This document shows, piece by piece, positions 1 to 11,367 of a stretch of DNA of 64,000 nt. Each line of letters opens with the position of its first letter. The first letter of the stretch is position 1. The notes beneath the pieces are model-generated. The model was not told where the DNA came from. It ran no database searches and was given only the letters and a program-made list of their open reading frames with translations. The stretch is from Hemileia vastatrix. Its lineage: Eukaryota; Basidiomycota; Pucciniomycetes; Pucciniales; Zaghouaniaceae. The position numbers and the translations under genes are program-made. Location of the stretch: contig JASXTE010000001.1 of assembly GCA_030280995.1 (NCBI GenBank), positions 30,722,606 through 30,786,605 of the forward strand. The letters are read 5' to 3'.

Positions 1-2441
1 GCACCTCAGGGCTGTAACATTTGGAAACTTGTTCCCAGGCCTAAAAAAGCTGATGTAATAGGTTGTAGGTGGGTCTTCAGGGTTAAACCCAATGCTTGTG
101 GTGGTGTTCTGAAGTTTAAAGCCCATTGTGTAGCAAAAGGATATGCACAAATTCTTGGAATAGATTTTCATGAAACCTTTTCTCCAACTGGTCAAATTAC
201 CTCTCTTAGAACCATTCTCTCACTTGCAGCTCACTTTGACTAGGATGTTCATCAAATGGATGTGGTGGCTGCCTTTCTTCAGGGCAACCTTAATGAAATT
301 GTCTACATGGAGCAGCTTGAATATACTTTAACTGCCAGAAATCAGCGTAAAGTTTTTCAACTCTTGCATCCCCTTTATGGCATAAAACAAGCTCCTTTCT
401 GCTGGAATTCACATATCAATGAGTATTTGTGCAAACTCAACTTCACTCCTCTTAAATGTGATCAATGTGTGTATGTTTGGAGAAATAAATCACAAATCTG
501 TGTCATTTACTTACATGTTGATGATATGGTTATCACTGGGAATCACTTTCTTTGGTTCAAAGACAAAATTAAACCTGAATTTGAGATGGATGATCTTGGT
601 TTAGCTACATGGATTTTGGGAATGCACGTCACCAGAAATAGACCTGCATGTACTCTTAATCTCTCACAATATTCTTATGCTGAAAAAGTTCTTTCATACT
701 GGAATATTGCCAATTGTAATCCCTGCCATGAAGAAGTTTTAGCACAGAGGAAAGCTAAACACAGGTTAATCAGCAACTGTGCACCTTACAACAACAAGTA
801 ACTACAACAAAGTGTGTGCTAAAACTGTAAAAAAGACTCTATTCTCCCCACACAGTGCAAAGACTGTCAGATGCGGCCAAAAGGGAAAGCAGTGGACAGG
901 AAGAAGCAGTGGAAGGGATAAAGAGAATAGAGAGAAAGAGAAAGAAAAAGATTTGGATTTCATTGCAAAAACAAACATAACTAAACACAGGTTAATCAGC
1001 AACTGTGCACCTTACAACAACAAGTAACTACAACAAAGCGTGTGCTAAAACTATAAGGGACACAAGTGTGAGTTGCTGTGGTTAGGACTAAGAGAATTAG
1101 AGAAAAGATAACAGAAAAAAAAGGAAAGAACCTGGACAAAAGACTCTATTCTCCCCACATAGTGCAAAGACTGTCAGATGCGGCCAAAAGGGAAAGCAGT
1201 GGACAGGAAGGAGCAGTGGAAGGGATAAAGAGAATAGAGAGAAAGAGAAAGAAAAAGATTTGGATGGGGAAAACGGAAATGGCAAAGAGAGGGCTCATTA
1301 TATGACAAAGTCCACCATCCAAAACAATAGAAACTAACACGACGTCGACAAAACTACTAAACTACAATACAGGAAAAGAGACAGGTTCACATCCAAGGAA
1401 AAAGTTCTCAGCCTGGGAAAAGATTCACACTCCAGGTAAAGAAACACGTCCTCGAGGTCCAGAATCAATACATTGACTCTGGGTGGGAAAGAAATGTTGT
1501 TCTTGATGCTGGAGCTTGTATATTTGAAGTTCCTTGGCGGAAAAGGTCAGGAAAAGAGGATATGAGCAAGGAGAATGACTTGAGACAATGGTAAGAAGCT
1601 GGAGTAAGGAATGGGTCAGGTATTAGAGGCAGAAATTTCAACATGCCACACTCCCTTATCTCCAAATGATTATCCTGTCAAAGCCACTGATGAGGAAATT
1701 TCTGAATTCAATGCTCTCAAGATCAACTACTTCTCTGCAATTGGTGCTCTCAATTATTTATCTGTTGCAACAAGACCAGATCTTTCTTTTGCAGCTGGTG
1801 CACTATCTCAACACTTAAATGAGCCAGGAATCAAACATTAGGCAGCTGTCAAACACACCTTCAGATATCTACGTGCTACTTCATCATCATCTCTTACTTT
1901 TGGTGGAAAATGTCCCATTCCCAATCATTCATCTCTTTGTCCTCTCATTTATTCAGACACAGATTATGCTGGAGACCCTGAAACTAGGCACTCAACTGGA
2001 GGGTATGTTGTTAAGCTAAATGGTGGAGCTGTTTCCGGGAGTTCTAAGAAGCAACAAGTTGTCACCATCTCTGGTACTGAAGCTGAATTTAGAGGTATTG
2101 TTGATGCGGGATGTGAAGCAATCTGGATGACAAAACTTCTCACTTCTTTCAACATTTCCAAGTCTCCTTCACCCTTAATCCTTGCAGATAATGCTAGCTC
2201 AATCTCACAATGCAAGGATTCACTCAGATACCATCAAAGATCCAAACATGTTGATACTCAACTTTGCTGGATAACTGAAAGTCTCAACAACAATCATTTT
2301 CAACTTCAACATATCTCCACTGAGCACATGATTACTGATCTCCTTACAAAATCATTGGGAAAAGTCAAGCTGAATCCCTTGCTGAAACTCATGGGTCTAG
2401 TATTAAAGGGGGGTGTAGAAATTTCTGCATCTAATACCTGA
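1..2441 (+). pseudogene. Ty1/copia element 1: decayed pol (RT and RNase H)
   Basis: Remnant of a copia-type polyprotein whose upstream part lies outside the window. Translation shows the RT entry (CRWVFRVKPN), motif A (QMDVVAAFLQG), the catalytic YLHVDDM box near 510-530, and RNase H (SDTDYAGDPETR, STGGY-like, TEAEFRGIVDAG, LADNASS, HMITDLLTKSLGK). A solo LTR at 729-1643 interrupts it; deleting that LTR and one TGCCA duplication restores the frame exactly. Two nonsense changes (TGG to TAG at 241-243 and 1839-1841, judged against the other copies) show it is dead. It differs from elements 2-4 at many residues and in its LTR, so it belongs to an older or separate subfamily. The frame runs to a stop inside the 3' LTR. 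Confidence 0.93.
729..1643 (-). repeat. Solo copia LTR (two-unit form), duplication TGCCA
   Basis: A 915-bp LTR on the minus strand. Read on that strand it starts TGTTGAAATTTCTGCC and ends AAAACTTCTTCA, the same ends as the LTRs of copia elements 2 and 3. It is flanked by direct repeats TGCCA at 724-728 and 1644-1648, and it interrupts the pol frame of element 1 with no loss of bases. It holds two copies of the 308-bp internal unit. No internal element sequence is attached, so it is a solo LTR. Confidence 0.95.
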
Positions 2442-3006
2442 CCCATATCTTCTCCAGCTCTTTTCCTTCTTTTCCTGCTCATACTCCAAGTTCATATCTT
2501 CTTTTCCTGCTCATTTTGACCAAGGAATCAAAGAGATACAAGCTCAAATGTCGAGGACAACTGTTCTTTCTCTCCCAGAGTTGTATTCCTCGACCTGGAC
2601 CTCAAGGGTGTGCTTTCACACCTGGAATGTCAAACTGTCAAAGTGTGGGAACTGTCTCCTCGACTACTTTCCCTTGTTCCTGTATTGTAATTGAGTAGTC
2701 TCTCTCAATGTCAAGTAGTTTTATGTTGTATTTGATGGTGGACTTTGTCATATAACCAAGCCTCTGTTTGCTGTTTCCATTTTCCCCATCCAAATCTTTT
2801 TCTCTCTATTCTCTTTGTTCCCTCCATTGCTTCCTCCTGTCCCCTGCTTCCCCTTTGGCCGCTTCTGACAGTCATTGCACTGTGTGGGGAGAATAGAGTC
2901 TTTTGTTCAGTTTTAGCACAAGCTTTGTTGTAGTTACTTGTTGTTGTAAGGTGCACAGTTGCTGATTGACCTGTATTTAGCTTTCCCCTGTGCTAAAACT
3001 TCTACA
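2414..3006 (+). repeat. 3' LTR of copia element 1 (one-unit form)
   Basis: It follows the polypurine tract AAAGGGGGG at 2405-2413. It begins TGTAGAAATTTC and ends AACTTCTACA, so the terminal 7 bases are perfect inverted repeats (TGTAGAA/TTCTACA). It is 593 bp long and resembles the other copia LTRs throughout, but is diverged. The pol stop codon lies inside it. Confidence 0.9.
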
Positions 3007-3473
3007 AAGATGAGATTGGACAAATTCCATAAAGAATACACTTTTAAAAAGGATGATGAAGTACTGATTTCTACAGTCCACTTCAATTTACAAGGTAATA
3101 ACAAATTAAAAGACCCTTTGTAGGTCCATTTGTTGTCACAAGTATGGTTGGTGATAATGCAGTTGAAGTTATCTTGTATTCTGCATATGACAGAAAACAT
3201 CCTGTTTTTCAAATATCTCTTTTGAAACCTTACATATCCAATAGTGATTTATTTCCCAAAAAGAGGGGTAGACCAAAAAAGACCCCTAATGAAATTACTG
3301 AGACAACAGAAATTGATAAGATTTTATATGAAAGAATAGTTACTGCTGAAAATGGTACAGAATACTTATTGAGATTCAAGAATAAATCTTCTGAATATGA
3401 TTCTTGGATACCTGGGAAGGAGATATTTAATCCTCCTAATCTGCTAAAGAAATATAAAAAGAAAAAATCATAG
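3007..3473 (+). pseudogene. Chromovirus integrase C-terminus with chromodomain (fragment)
   Basis: Fragment of a Ty3/gypsy pol. It shows the GPF module (GPFVVTSMVGDNAVEV), a link HPVFQISLLKPY, a basic stretch KKRGRPKKTP and a chromodomain-like end (EIDKILYERIV, LLRFKNKSSEYDSWIPGKE). Chromodomains of this kind in chromoviruses are known to guide integration to modified chromatin. A frameshift near 3117-3123 separates an upstream piece (DKFHKEYTFKKDDEVLISTV). The 5' part of the element was cut away at the copia LTR end at 3006. Stop TAG is at 3471-3473. A second, inverted copy lies at 6197-6598. Confidence 0.88.
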
Positions 3474-3506
3474 CATTTTTTTTATTGTTTTTTTAGAGTG
3501 AGGGCG

Positions 3507-4187
3507 TGTCAGCCAGGCTGCTAGACTTTCCCAGTAAAATAATTAATTATTTACTGGGATGAAGCCAAGCCTTTAAATTTCTTATATATTATTAATTATA
3601 ATATATTTACTTTAAAATTACTTGTAATAAATTAAATAGTTACAAAAAAGAAAAGTTAGTAAATAATTAAAATTAATATTAAATGTCCCTTATATTTTTT
3701 CCCTAACACCGTGCTCAATGACAGGTTAAGAGAAATAAATATTAATTTTGAAATAAAATTTAATATTAAAATAAAATTAAATATATACAAAAAATTCAAA
3801 TTACTTATTTAAAAATGACACTTACAGTAATTTTTAAATAAACTGACTTTTTTCACATATACAGTAAAATACAATATTCTAAAAACATTCTTTATAGAAC
3901 AATCTTAAAATTTGAAATATTTTTCTGCTGGAATTTTATTTCTCTTTCTCATACACTTGTATATAGGATTTTAACTCCATAATTTGTCTTTCAGGTTGTT
4001 TTAAAAACATTCTTTAATCACCCATTATTTTATTAAATCATTTATTAAATCAAAATTTTTATTAATATAATTTATTACTTAGTACTTACAACACCATAAT
4101 TCTAAATTATAAATTATAACAATTAGTATAGAACCTTTTTACCAATTTTAATTGAGTAAATAAAATAAAAGATAAACAATAGGTACC
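3507..4187 (+). repeat. Chromovirus LTR (LTR-C), start only defined
   Basis: Begins TGTCAGCCAGGCTGCTAGAC directly after a purine tract (AGAGTGAGGGCG, 3495-3506), as a 3' LTR should. It is very AT-rich. A solo LTR-B cuts in at 4188 and the true 3' end was not identified. The first 13 bases match LTR-B, so the two LTR families are related. The inverted copy at 5562-6166 shares the start. Confidence 0.7.
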
Positions 4188-5477
4188 TGTCAGCCAGGCT
4201 ATACCAGGAGCCCAGTAAAGTTTATGACAATTTACTTTAACTAAAAGAGGGCGTTAAACATTGCTTATTATGTATATAAATTAATCTTATATTGCATAAT
4301 GAAATGATATAATTATTTTATTAAATATATATAAATATTATATTAATTTTATTATTATATAAATTATTTATACATTCAAATTAAGCATGATATATATTCT
4401 ATAAATTATGATGAATTTTTTATATATTTAATATATACCAATTTATAATTAATTAATTATAAACAAATATTATAACTATAAGTGTAAAATTGACTTATAA
4501 TGTAATTAAATTAATTAATTAAATTTATATATTAAAAGACCTTTTTCATACATTTATAAAACAATAATAATGGGCGCTTTTTTGGCCCTTAATTGTGTCA
4601 GTAAGATTAGTAAATAAATTATAACACTTATATAATAATATAGTATTAAAATTCTTACTTTAAATTAGAAATATCATTAAATTAATTATATGTTACATTT
4701 AAATTAATTATTGAATTAATTACATAGTTAAAAGAATTAATAAAAAGTGCTCTATACTGGATTGAATTGATTACATGGATTTTGGTGTAAAAATAATTCT
4801 AATTGTTTTAATTAAACCCTTTACATCCTACTGTAATATCTGTTTTGGATTCTTTTTCTCACAGTTCTTATGTTTCAGGCTTACTTAGCTACTCACTATT
4901 TTAATTAACTGGGTTGGGAAGTTATAGCGGGAAAACTTGTTACTTATTCATGGGTTTAGTTAATTGTTTCATGTTTTTCTCTTAATATCTATGTTTCATT
5001 TCTATTCATTTCTATTCTTGTTTTAGCAAATTACTATTTTGTATATACTGCTTTGTGGCGCTTCAGAGGTCCCCCGGTCTATAAAAGGGCCTTGGGTAAT
5101 CTCCTTTAGCCTATCACTTATTATACATTCAATTTAAACATCTTTTTTAATACAATACGTTTATTTCATTTTTTATTAGCATTATAAATCTAATTTATAA
5201 AGAAAATAAATAAACTAAGGTTGCAATTATTCTAATAATAATTACAGAGTTTATCGCGCATTGAAGATAAATACTTATTAAAATAAATATATTATAATTA
5301 ATCAAACCCTCACTGTTGTGTCAATCTCAAGAAATAGTCGTTGCCTTTCTTTTAAATATCTCATATCCTTTTATTAGTTCATTTCTTTTACTCTTTGTAA
5401 TCCCATTTCTTTATATTCTTCTTTCCTCCTCTTCTTCTTTCCCCCTTATTCCTTTTCTTCTAGACGACTGGCCAATA
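4188..5477 (+). repeat. Solo LTR-B with target duplication GTACC
   Basis: A 1290-bp LTR from TGTCAGCCAGGCTATACC to TCTAGACGACTGGCCAATA. It is flanked by GTACC at 4183-4187 and 5478-5482. The same family appears at 24890-25126, 59146-60261 and 62885-64000 on the minus strand, where the end reads CTAGACAACTGACCGACA. A TATA box lies at 5080-5086. The interior is AT-rich with no coding capacity. Confidence 0.92.
5080..5086 (+). promoter_or_regulatory. TATA box of LTR-B
   Basis: TATAAAA inside the context GGTCTATAAAAGGGCCTTGG. The same box and flanks recur on the minus strand in the other LTR-B copies at about 59506-59513 and 63256-63263. Conservation in otherwise AT-drifting LTRs supports a Pol II promoter for the element. 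Confidence 0.75.
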
Positions 5478-5482
5478 GTACC

Positions 5483-5561
5483 TTTGCCTTTGAAATCTTC
5501 AAATTCCACCTACCTACGCTGTTATACCTCCATCAAAATCTTCCAGACCAAAAGTAATCCC
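5483..5561. other. Unassigned stretch between LTR-B and LTR-C
   Basis: About 80 bp after the second GTACC. It carries no frame or recognised repeat and is probably old flanking DNA or part of an LTR. Confidence 0.4.
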
Positions 5562-6166
5562 TGACAACTACTTTAAAAGTTTAGAAATATGCCAAATGTA
5601 AATACTAAGATGATAAATAGTACTAATAGATTATTTTTTGTATATAAAATATAATTGTAAAGTAAGTAAGAGATGTATCAAAAGCAGGAAAACTGAGAGG
5701 CCTTATATAGGCAAAAGAAAGAGAGAAAAGAAGGAACCACAAGTCTGAATACATGACTACATTAGAGAAAACAACTACTAATATAGAAATTTCAAATTTT
5801 AAAAGAATATTCTAAAAGCGATGTTCATATATACAGATTTTAGATGTATACTTCAATTTATTTAGAATTATTTGATTTTCTTAATTTTTTTTTTGTATAT
5901 GTCAAAGTATAATTAACATATTTTATTTTTTTATGTATTTTAATAGAATTTAGTCTACCTTTCAGAAGTCATGAGGACAATGTCAAGGGATGAGAAATGG
6001 AAAACATTATATTTAATTAATTACTTGTTTTAGTTATTTAATTAGTTAAATTATTATAAGTAAATTACAAAGTAAGTAAAATTAAATAAAATAAGAAATA
6101 AAGGTTTAGCCCTATCCTAGTAAATAATTAATTATTTACTTGGTAAGTCTAGTAGCCTGGCTGATA
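5562..6166 (-). repeat. Inverted chromovirus LTR-C copy
   Basis: On the minus strand it begins TATCAGCCAGGCTACTAGAC (first G of TGTC changed) and continues AT-rich with a TATATAAGG box near 5699-5707. It follows the inverted chromodomain fragment and purine-rich tract, so it is that element's 3' LTR. The end near 5562 (GTTGTCA on the minus strand) is an estimate. Confidence 0.65.
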
Positions 6167-6196
6167 CTCCTTCACTCTAAAAAACAATAAAAAATG

Positions 6197-6598
6197 CTAT
6201 GATTTTTTCTTTTTATATTTCTTTAGTAGAGCAGGAAGCTTAGATATCTCTTACGCAGATATCCAAGAAAAATATTCAGAAGATTTATTCTTGAATCTCA
6301 ATAAGTATTCAGTACCATTCTCAACAGTGACAATTCTGTCATTCTAGAATCCTATCAATTTCTGTTTCTCAGTGATTTTCTTAGGGGTCTTCTTTGGTCT
6401 TCTTCTTCTTTTTGTGAATAAATCACTATTGGATGTGTAAGGTTTCAGAAGAGATATTGGAAAAAAATGATGTTTCCTTTCATATGGAGAGTAAAGGATA
6501 ACTTAAACTTCATTATCACCAAACATTCTTCTTAAAACAAAGGGACCTTCAAATGGGTCTTTCAATTTGTTATTACCTTGTGAATTGAAGTGAACTGA
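6197..6598 (-). pseudogene. Inverted chromovirus integrase C-terminus with chromodomain
   Basis: The minus strand encodes a decayed version of the fragment at 3007-3473: GPFVLRRMFGDNEV, ISLLKPYTSNSDLF, then a run close to LLRFKNKSSEYFSWIS and a lysine-rich end. At least three in-frame stops break it. It retains the frame across KDPFEGPF, where the left copy is frameshifted. Its 5' part is cut at the copia LTR starting at 6600. Confidence 0.85.
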
Positions 6599-6599
6599 A

Positions 6600-6975
6600 T
6601 GTAGAAATTTCTGCAACTAATACCTGACCCATATCTTCTTCAGCTCCTTTCCTTCTCTTTATCCTCATTCTCCAAGCTCATATTGTCTTTTTCTGCTCAT
6701 TTTAGTCAAGGAATCATTGAGATACAAGCTCAAACATTGAGGACAACTGTTCTTTCCTACCTGGAGTCATATTCCTTGACCTGGACCTTGAGGATGTGTT
6801 TTTTGGACTTGAAATGTAAAACTGTCATTGTGTGGGAATTGCTACCTTGACTGTTTTCTCTTGTTTCTGTATTCTCCTTGTTTCTGTATTGTAATTGAGT
6901 AGTTTCTGTTGAAGTTGAGTAGTTTTCTGTTGTTTTGGATGGTGGACTTTGTCATATAATCAAGCCTCTGCTTCA
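6600..6975 (+). repeat. Truncated copia LTR
   Basis: Begins TGTAGAAATTTCTGCAAC and follows the LTR of element 1 to about GTCATATAATCAAGCCTCTG, then the match is lost. The 3' half is missing. Confidence 0.8.
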
Positions 6976-7545
6976 CCACGGAAAATCTGGGGGTGAACTG
7001 CTAGCAATTCCCTCTCTTTGAACTCCAGAGTCTCTCTTATTATTCCAGGGTTATTCTCACTTTATAACAATATACAAAATTGTATTGGAAGTACATTTAT
7101 TCTCAGATTGATTATAGACAGAATATCAACTGATTCCAAATTATGCACAAGATGATTCTCCAGAACTTGATTTTGGTCCTCTGTTGAGCACAAATTGATC
7201 TAACCTAAGCTTATGCATATATAATAATTCAGGATACTTGCTCTATTAAATTTGATAATAAAATAAAATATTGTTGAATTTATATAAAAAATAATTATTA
7301 TGTAAGATATTAAATTATAAATTTAGGCATCATAGGAGGGCACTTAATAGAACTTAATTATACTATGTGACACCTTAATACTGTATCACACAGTTTGAAA
7401 CATTTAAAACAAAATTTTTCATGATGGGCAATGAAATTGCTTGGACAGACACTTTCAAAATTAATACCGACCATAATACACAAATATGAAGCCTTGGTAT
7501 CTATCCAATAAAAGATTTTCCTTCTGGTAAATGGATTTTTCTCAG
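6976..7545. other. No gene recognised
   Basis: AT-rich sequence without a long frame. Nothing recognisable beyond simple AT-rich runs. Confidence 0.5.
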
Positions 7546-8560
7546 TTACTCCCTGTTAAAAAGTGTCCTTGTGAGGTTTGTCTGACCTTCAGGGGGATAA
7601 TTTGGCCACATCAAACTACTTCTATTTCCATGATTGACCAAAATATCATTTTCATTTCCATCTAAAGAGTTGATCTCATCTGACTGTGGCTGATCAAAGG
7701 GGTCCACCACAAGTTTAGCCAAAATTTTGGTGAACACTTTTTTGATGGATAGTGACTAACCGGTGCTTTCCGAAATTGTCCACCTGAAGTTAGGCTAAAC
7801 TTCAGGAGGATAAATTTATTATGAATACCAAATTAACTGAAGAATACTTTTGCCCTAGTTACTCTGCATCATAAAAGTGTCCAAATGAGGTTTAGCCCAT
7901 AATTCAGGTAGACACTTTTGGAAAGGCACAGTCTGATGGGTTTAATATCTATATATGGCAATAAGTATGAGTTTTTTATCAACATGGAACTAGAATCAAT
8001 TTTATATGGCCAAAGTATCCACCTGAAGTTTGGCCAAAATACAGGTGGAAAATTTTATGAGGATTACTTGATGAAATGAAGAAGACTTGCAATTACTTTC
8101 CATCATAAAAATTTCAAACTTAAGTTTATCAAAAATTGTGGTGACACTTTTTCCAGATCCAGTCATATGGGATCAACTCTCTATATGGCGATGAGAATCA
8201 ATTTTTAGTCAATCATGGCATTAGAAGTAATTTAATATGGACAAACTTTCCACCTGATTTTTGGCCAAAAATAAGTTGGAAATTTTTATGAGGAAAACTA
8301 GATTAACTAAAGAAGACTTTCACCCTACTACTGTCCATCATAAAAGTGTCCACCAGAAGAATTCTCAAACTTGTGGTTGATACCTTTGGCCTGGTCCAGC
8401 CATATGGGATCAATTCTGCATATGGAAATAAGGATGTAATTTGGTCAATCATGGTACTAGAAGTAATTTGATATAGACAAAGTGTCCAACTAAATATTGG
8501 AAAAAAATCAGTTGAAAACTTCATTTGGTTTTTCAAAAAATCAAATTAAGTACAATTTTA
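7546..8560. repeat. Degenerate repeat units of about 240 bp with hairpins
   Basis: Four diverged units: one inverted at about 7546-7760 and three direct near 7840-8060, 8090-8300 and 8330-8540. Each unit has a first hairpin near AAAAGTGTCCA, a middle block CATATGGGATCAATTCT followed by TATGGAAATGAG, then GTACTAGAAGTAATTTGATAT, and a second hairpin near TCCACCTGAAGTTTGGCC. No protein frame is shared between units. Small frames here are not conserved and are not genes. Confidence 0.75.
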
Positions 8561-8929
8561 TTCCTGATGGTGCCCATTTTATCCAACAACTCTTCTGAGC
8601 CTTGAAAGTAGGCATTTAGCTTGAATTTTTAATTTCATATAAAATCCCTTTTATTCAACCTATTTCTTTTTATCCCTTTTTTTCTTTTAGATATCAATTA
8701 ATTTTATGTAAAACAAATCATTTTAATAATTTTTTACCTGTATTTAATAAAATTATTAAAGTTTAACATTACCCTGTAAGCATTTGGCACATGTTTTTTT
8801 TCTATACAAATAAAAATAATAATATACTGTTGACAAAAAATTTATCAAATGATAAAATATTAATAAAACAGAAAGATCAAATACCAGTGGATATGTTTTA
8901 AAAAAATACCAGTTGCACTGAAGAAGACC
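8561..8929. repeat. Spacer part of the 605-bp repeat
   Basis: Starts TTATTCCTGATGGTGCCCATT and includes TTTTGGCACATG-like and TTATCAAATGATAAAATATT-like segments. The same order recurs in the next two units near 9165 and 9775. It contains no coding frame. Confidence 0.65.
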
Positions 8930-10557
8930 TGCAACCTAGATACTCACCATCAAAAAAGTGTCCAGCACAAGTTCGGCCAAACTTGTGCTGGACACTTTTG
9001 GTCAGGTGCATTCATTTGAGATCAATTCTCTCTATGGAAATGAAAAAAATTATTTGATAAAAAACTTCACTAGAAGTAGTTTTATATAGCCAAATTTTCC
9101 ACCTAGAGTTCATCCAAACCACAGGTGCACAATTTTTTATCTTTAAAAAAAAGTAAATTTAGTACAATTTATCCCTGATGGCTCTCATTTGCTTCAACAC
9201 CTCTACTGGCCTTTGATAGTAGGAATATTACTTGGATTTCTTTTTACATATTTTATCCCTTTAACTTAATTTTTAAATGCTCATATTGCTTTTGGATATC
9301 AATTAATAATTTTTAAAATAAATTATTTTAATATTTTTATACATTTATTTAATAATATTATAAATGGTGTATATCACCTGGTATGCATTAGGCACATGAG
9401 TTTTTTCTATACTTATAAAATTAATAATATAATAGTGACCAAAAATTAATCAAATGATATTTATAAGTGAGGCACAAAGATAAAATACCAGTAGACATGT
9501 TTGTAAGAAATACTAGATGAGCTGAAGAAAAATTCTACCCTAGCTACTCTCCATCATAAAAGTGTTCAGCACAACTTTGGCCAAACTTGTGCTGGACACT
9601 TTTGGTCAGGTGCAGTCAGATGGGAGCTATTCTCTCTATGGAAATGAAGATAAATTTTTGATAAATAATTACACTAGAAGCAGTTTGATATGGCAAAATT
9701 GTCATCCTGAAGTTTTGGTAAAGCTCAAGTGGATTTTTTTTTATTTTTACAAAAAAGAAAATTTAGTGCAATTTTAGCCCTGATTGTGCTAATTTGATTC
9801 AACATCTCTTTTTTCTGTTTATAGCAGGAATTTAACTTGGATTTTAATTTTCATCTTTGATTTCTTTTATTTTACTTTATTCCCCTCATATTGCTTTTGG
9901 ATAGAAGTTTATTTTTTGTAAAATAAATCATTTTCTTATTTTTTTACCTTTATTTAATAATATTATAAAAGGTGTAACGTAACCCAATATTCATTTGGCA
10001 CACAAGTTTTTGCTATACTGATAATATTAATAATATAATGGTGACAAAAAATTAATCAATTGATAAATATGAGTGGGGCACAAAGATTGAATAACAGTGG
10101 ACATGTTTATAAGAAATTTCAGATGATTTAAAATGACTTGCACCCTGGCTACTCTCCATGGTAAAAGTGTCCAGCACAAGTTTGGTTAAACTTGTGCTGG
10201 AAACTTTTGGTTGCATGCCATCAGATGCAATCAATTCTTTTTATGAAAATGAGACTGAATGATCGCTCCATCATTGAACTGAAAGTAGTTTTATATGGAC
10301 AAATTGTCCCCCTGAAGTTTGTCCAAACCTAAGGTAGACAATTTTTTACTTTGGTAAAAAGTAAATTTAATCCATGTTAATCTATGATGGTGCCCATTTT
10401 TTATGAAGCCTCTACTGGCTTATGATAGCAGAAATTATACTTAATATCTTTTTTCATGTTTGCTCTCTTTAATTTTAATTTTACCCTTTTATTTATCCTT
10501 TAGCTTTTAAATATCAATTTTATTTTGGTAAAACTGATAATTTGATCAATAGTTTAT
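8930..10557. repeat. Tandem 605-bp repeats with 46-bp palindromes
   Basis: Units recur with a period of 604-605 bp, measured from the palindromes at 8954-8999, 9558-9603 and 10163-10208. Each palindrome has arms AAAAGTGTCCAGCAC and GTGCTGGACACTTTT around a centre AAGTTTGGCCAAACTT, with few mismatches. A second, weaker hairpin (CCACCTGAAGTTTG type) follows about 160 bp later. The last unit is cut at the LTR starting at 10558. The array is non-coding. Confidence 0.82.
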
Positions 10558-11244
10558 TGTAGATCAAATGCATGTAGGGTATTGTTGGAAAGGTCTGGAG
10601 CAGGAGAATCATATGGGAAGGGAGAATCTTAGTCTTCTACATGTTTTTTTGTCTTTTAGTTTTGATAATAAGGGTCTTTTTTGATAATTAACAATATTTA
10701 ACATATAACAACAATTATAATAAAAAATATCAACATATAGGGTACCATTGGATAGCTCTCATCCGGGGTGACTAAAAATTTATTTCTTTTCTTATAAAAT
10801 TTATAAAATAAAAATATAATAAAGAACACTCTTTAATTTTGGTGGGAAACTGGGTAAATCTGGGGCAGACCTTAAATAAGGCACCTTTGAACAGATCATC
10901 CCAAGGGTAGTTTCTGGGGTACTTTACTGTACTTTTCAGTCTCTGGAGTAAGTGTTGCGGCTTTTTCTAAGTATTTGCTTTGACTTGTATCAGTGTAATC
11001 TGGTATTAGGTATTTGTTTTGGGGGTGTAATCATTTATTGCACTTATTTTTTTTCTATATTATAGGTTTCCAACACTTTCAAAGTCTTTCTCTTAGATTT
11101 TCAACTTATCCAACTCTTCAAGCAGATCTTCAAGCTTAGTTAATTGAATCTTATGTTTACTTAGAAGGACAGGGATTTCTTTTTGTTTTTCCAACTCCCT
11201 TGGATTCTGCCTGCAGCAAGGTGACTGTAGGAGTCTACTCTACA
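10558..11244 (+). repeat. 5' LTR of gypsy-A2
   Basis: 687 bp from TGTAGATCAAATGC to GAGTCTACTCTACA, with TGTAG/CTACA terminal inverted repeats. A tRNA primer site follows 4 bp later. It is unlike the LTR of gypsy-A although the proteins are close, so A and A2 are distinct families. No second LTR of this kind is in the window. Confidence 0.8.
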
Positions 11245-11248
11245 TTTT

Positions 11249-11265
11249 TGGCGCCCAACATGGGG
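11249..11265 (+). promoter_or_regulatory. Primer binding site of gypsy-A2
   Basis: TGGCGCCCAACATGGGG begins four bases after the LTR end. Its complement has the form of a tRNA 3' arm ending GCG-CCA. The same site in gypsy-A (53031-53052) is longer and cleaner and fits a lysine tRNA; that tRNA identity is inferred. Confidence 0.75.
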
Positions 11266-11367
11266 TTCAAATTCTCTAGCTTCTGAAGAAACTTACTTGT
11301 TGGACTTCTGGATTTTGGTTTTCTGGTTGTTTTATTTTGATTGGTTGGTTTTTTGGTGATTCTGGTA

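Noticed and set aside
241..243. RIP-type mutation (TGG to TAG or TGA in copia copies)
   Set aside because: A few G to A nonsense changes exist, but other stops come from different changes and copies are not saturated with C to T changes, so RIP is not shown.
779..1305. Recurring small frames in copia LTRs, such as the 82-aa frame starting MHLTTTSNYNK and its 66- and 96-aa relatives on the other strand
   Set aside because: They repeat only because the LTR repeats. They change frame and length with the 308-bp unit, which is not a multiple of three, and show no coding-type conservation.
5316..5564. 82-aa hydrophobic frame with runs of serine and phenylalanine
   Set aside because: It lies across the end of the solo LTR-B and its target duplication, and is low complexity.
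8954..10208. CRISPR-like or terminator interpretation of the palindromes
   Set aside because: The period is about 605 bp, the spacers are themselves repeated, and the context is eukaryotic.
7546..10234. Frames of 60-77 aa in the hairpin repeat array
   Set aside because: They are not conserved between repeat units, which differ by indels.
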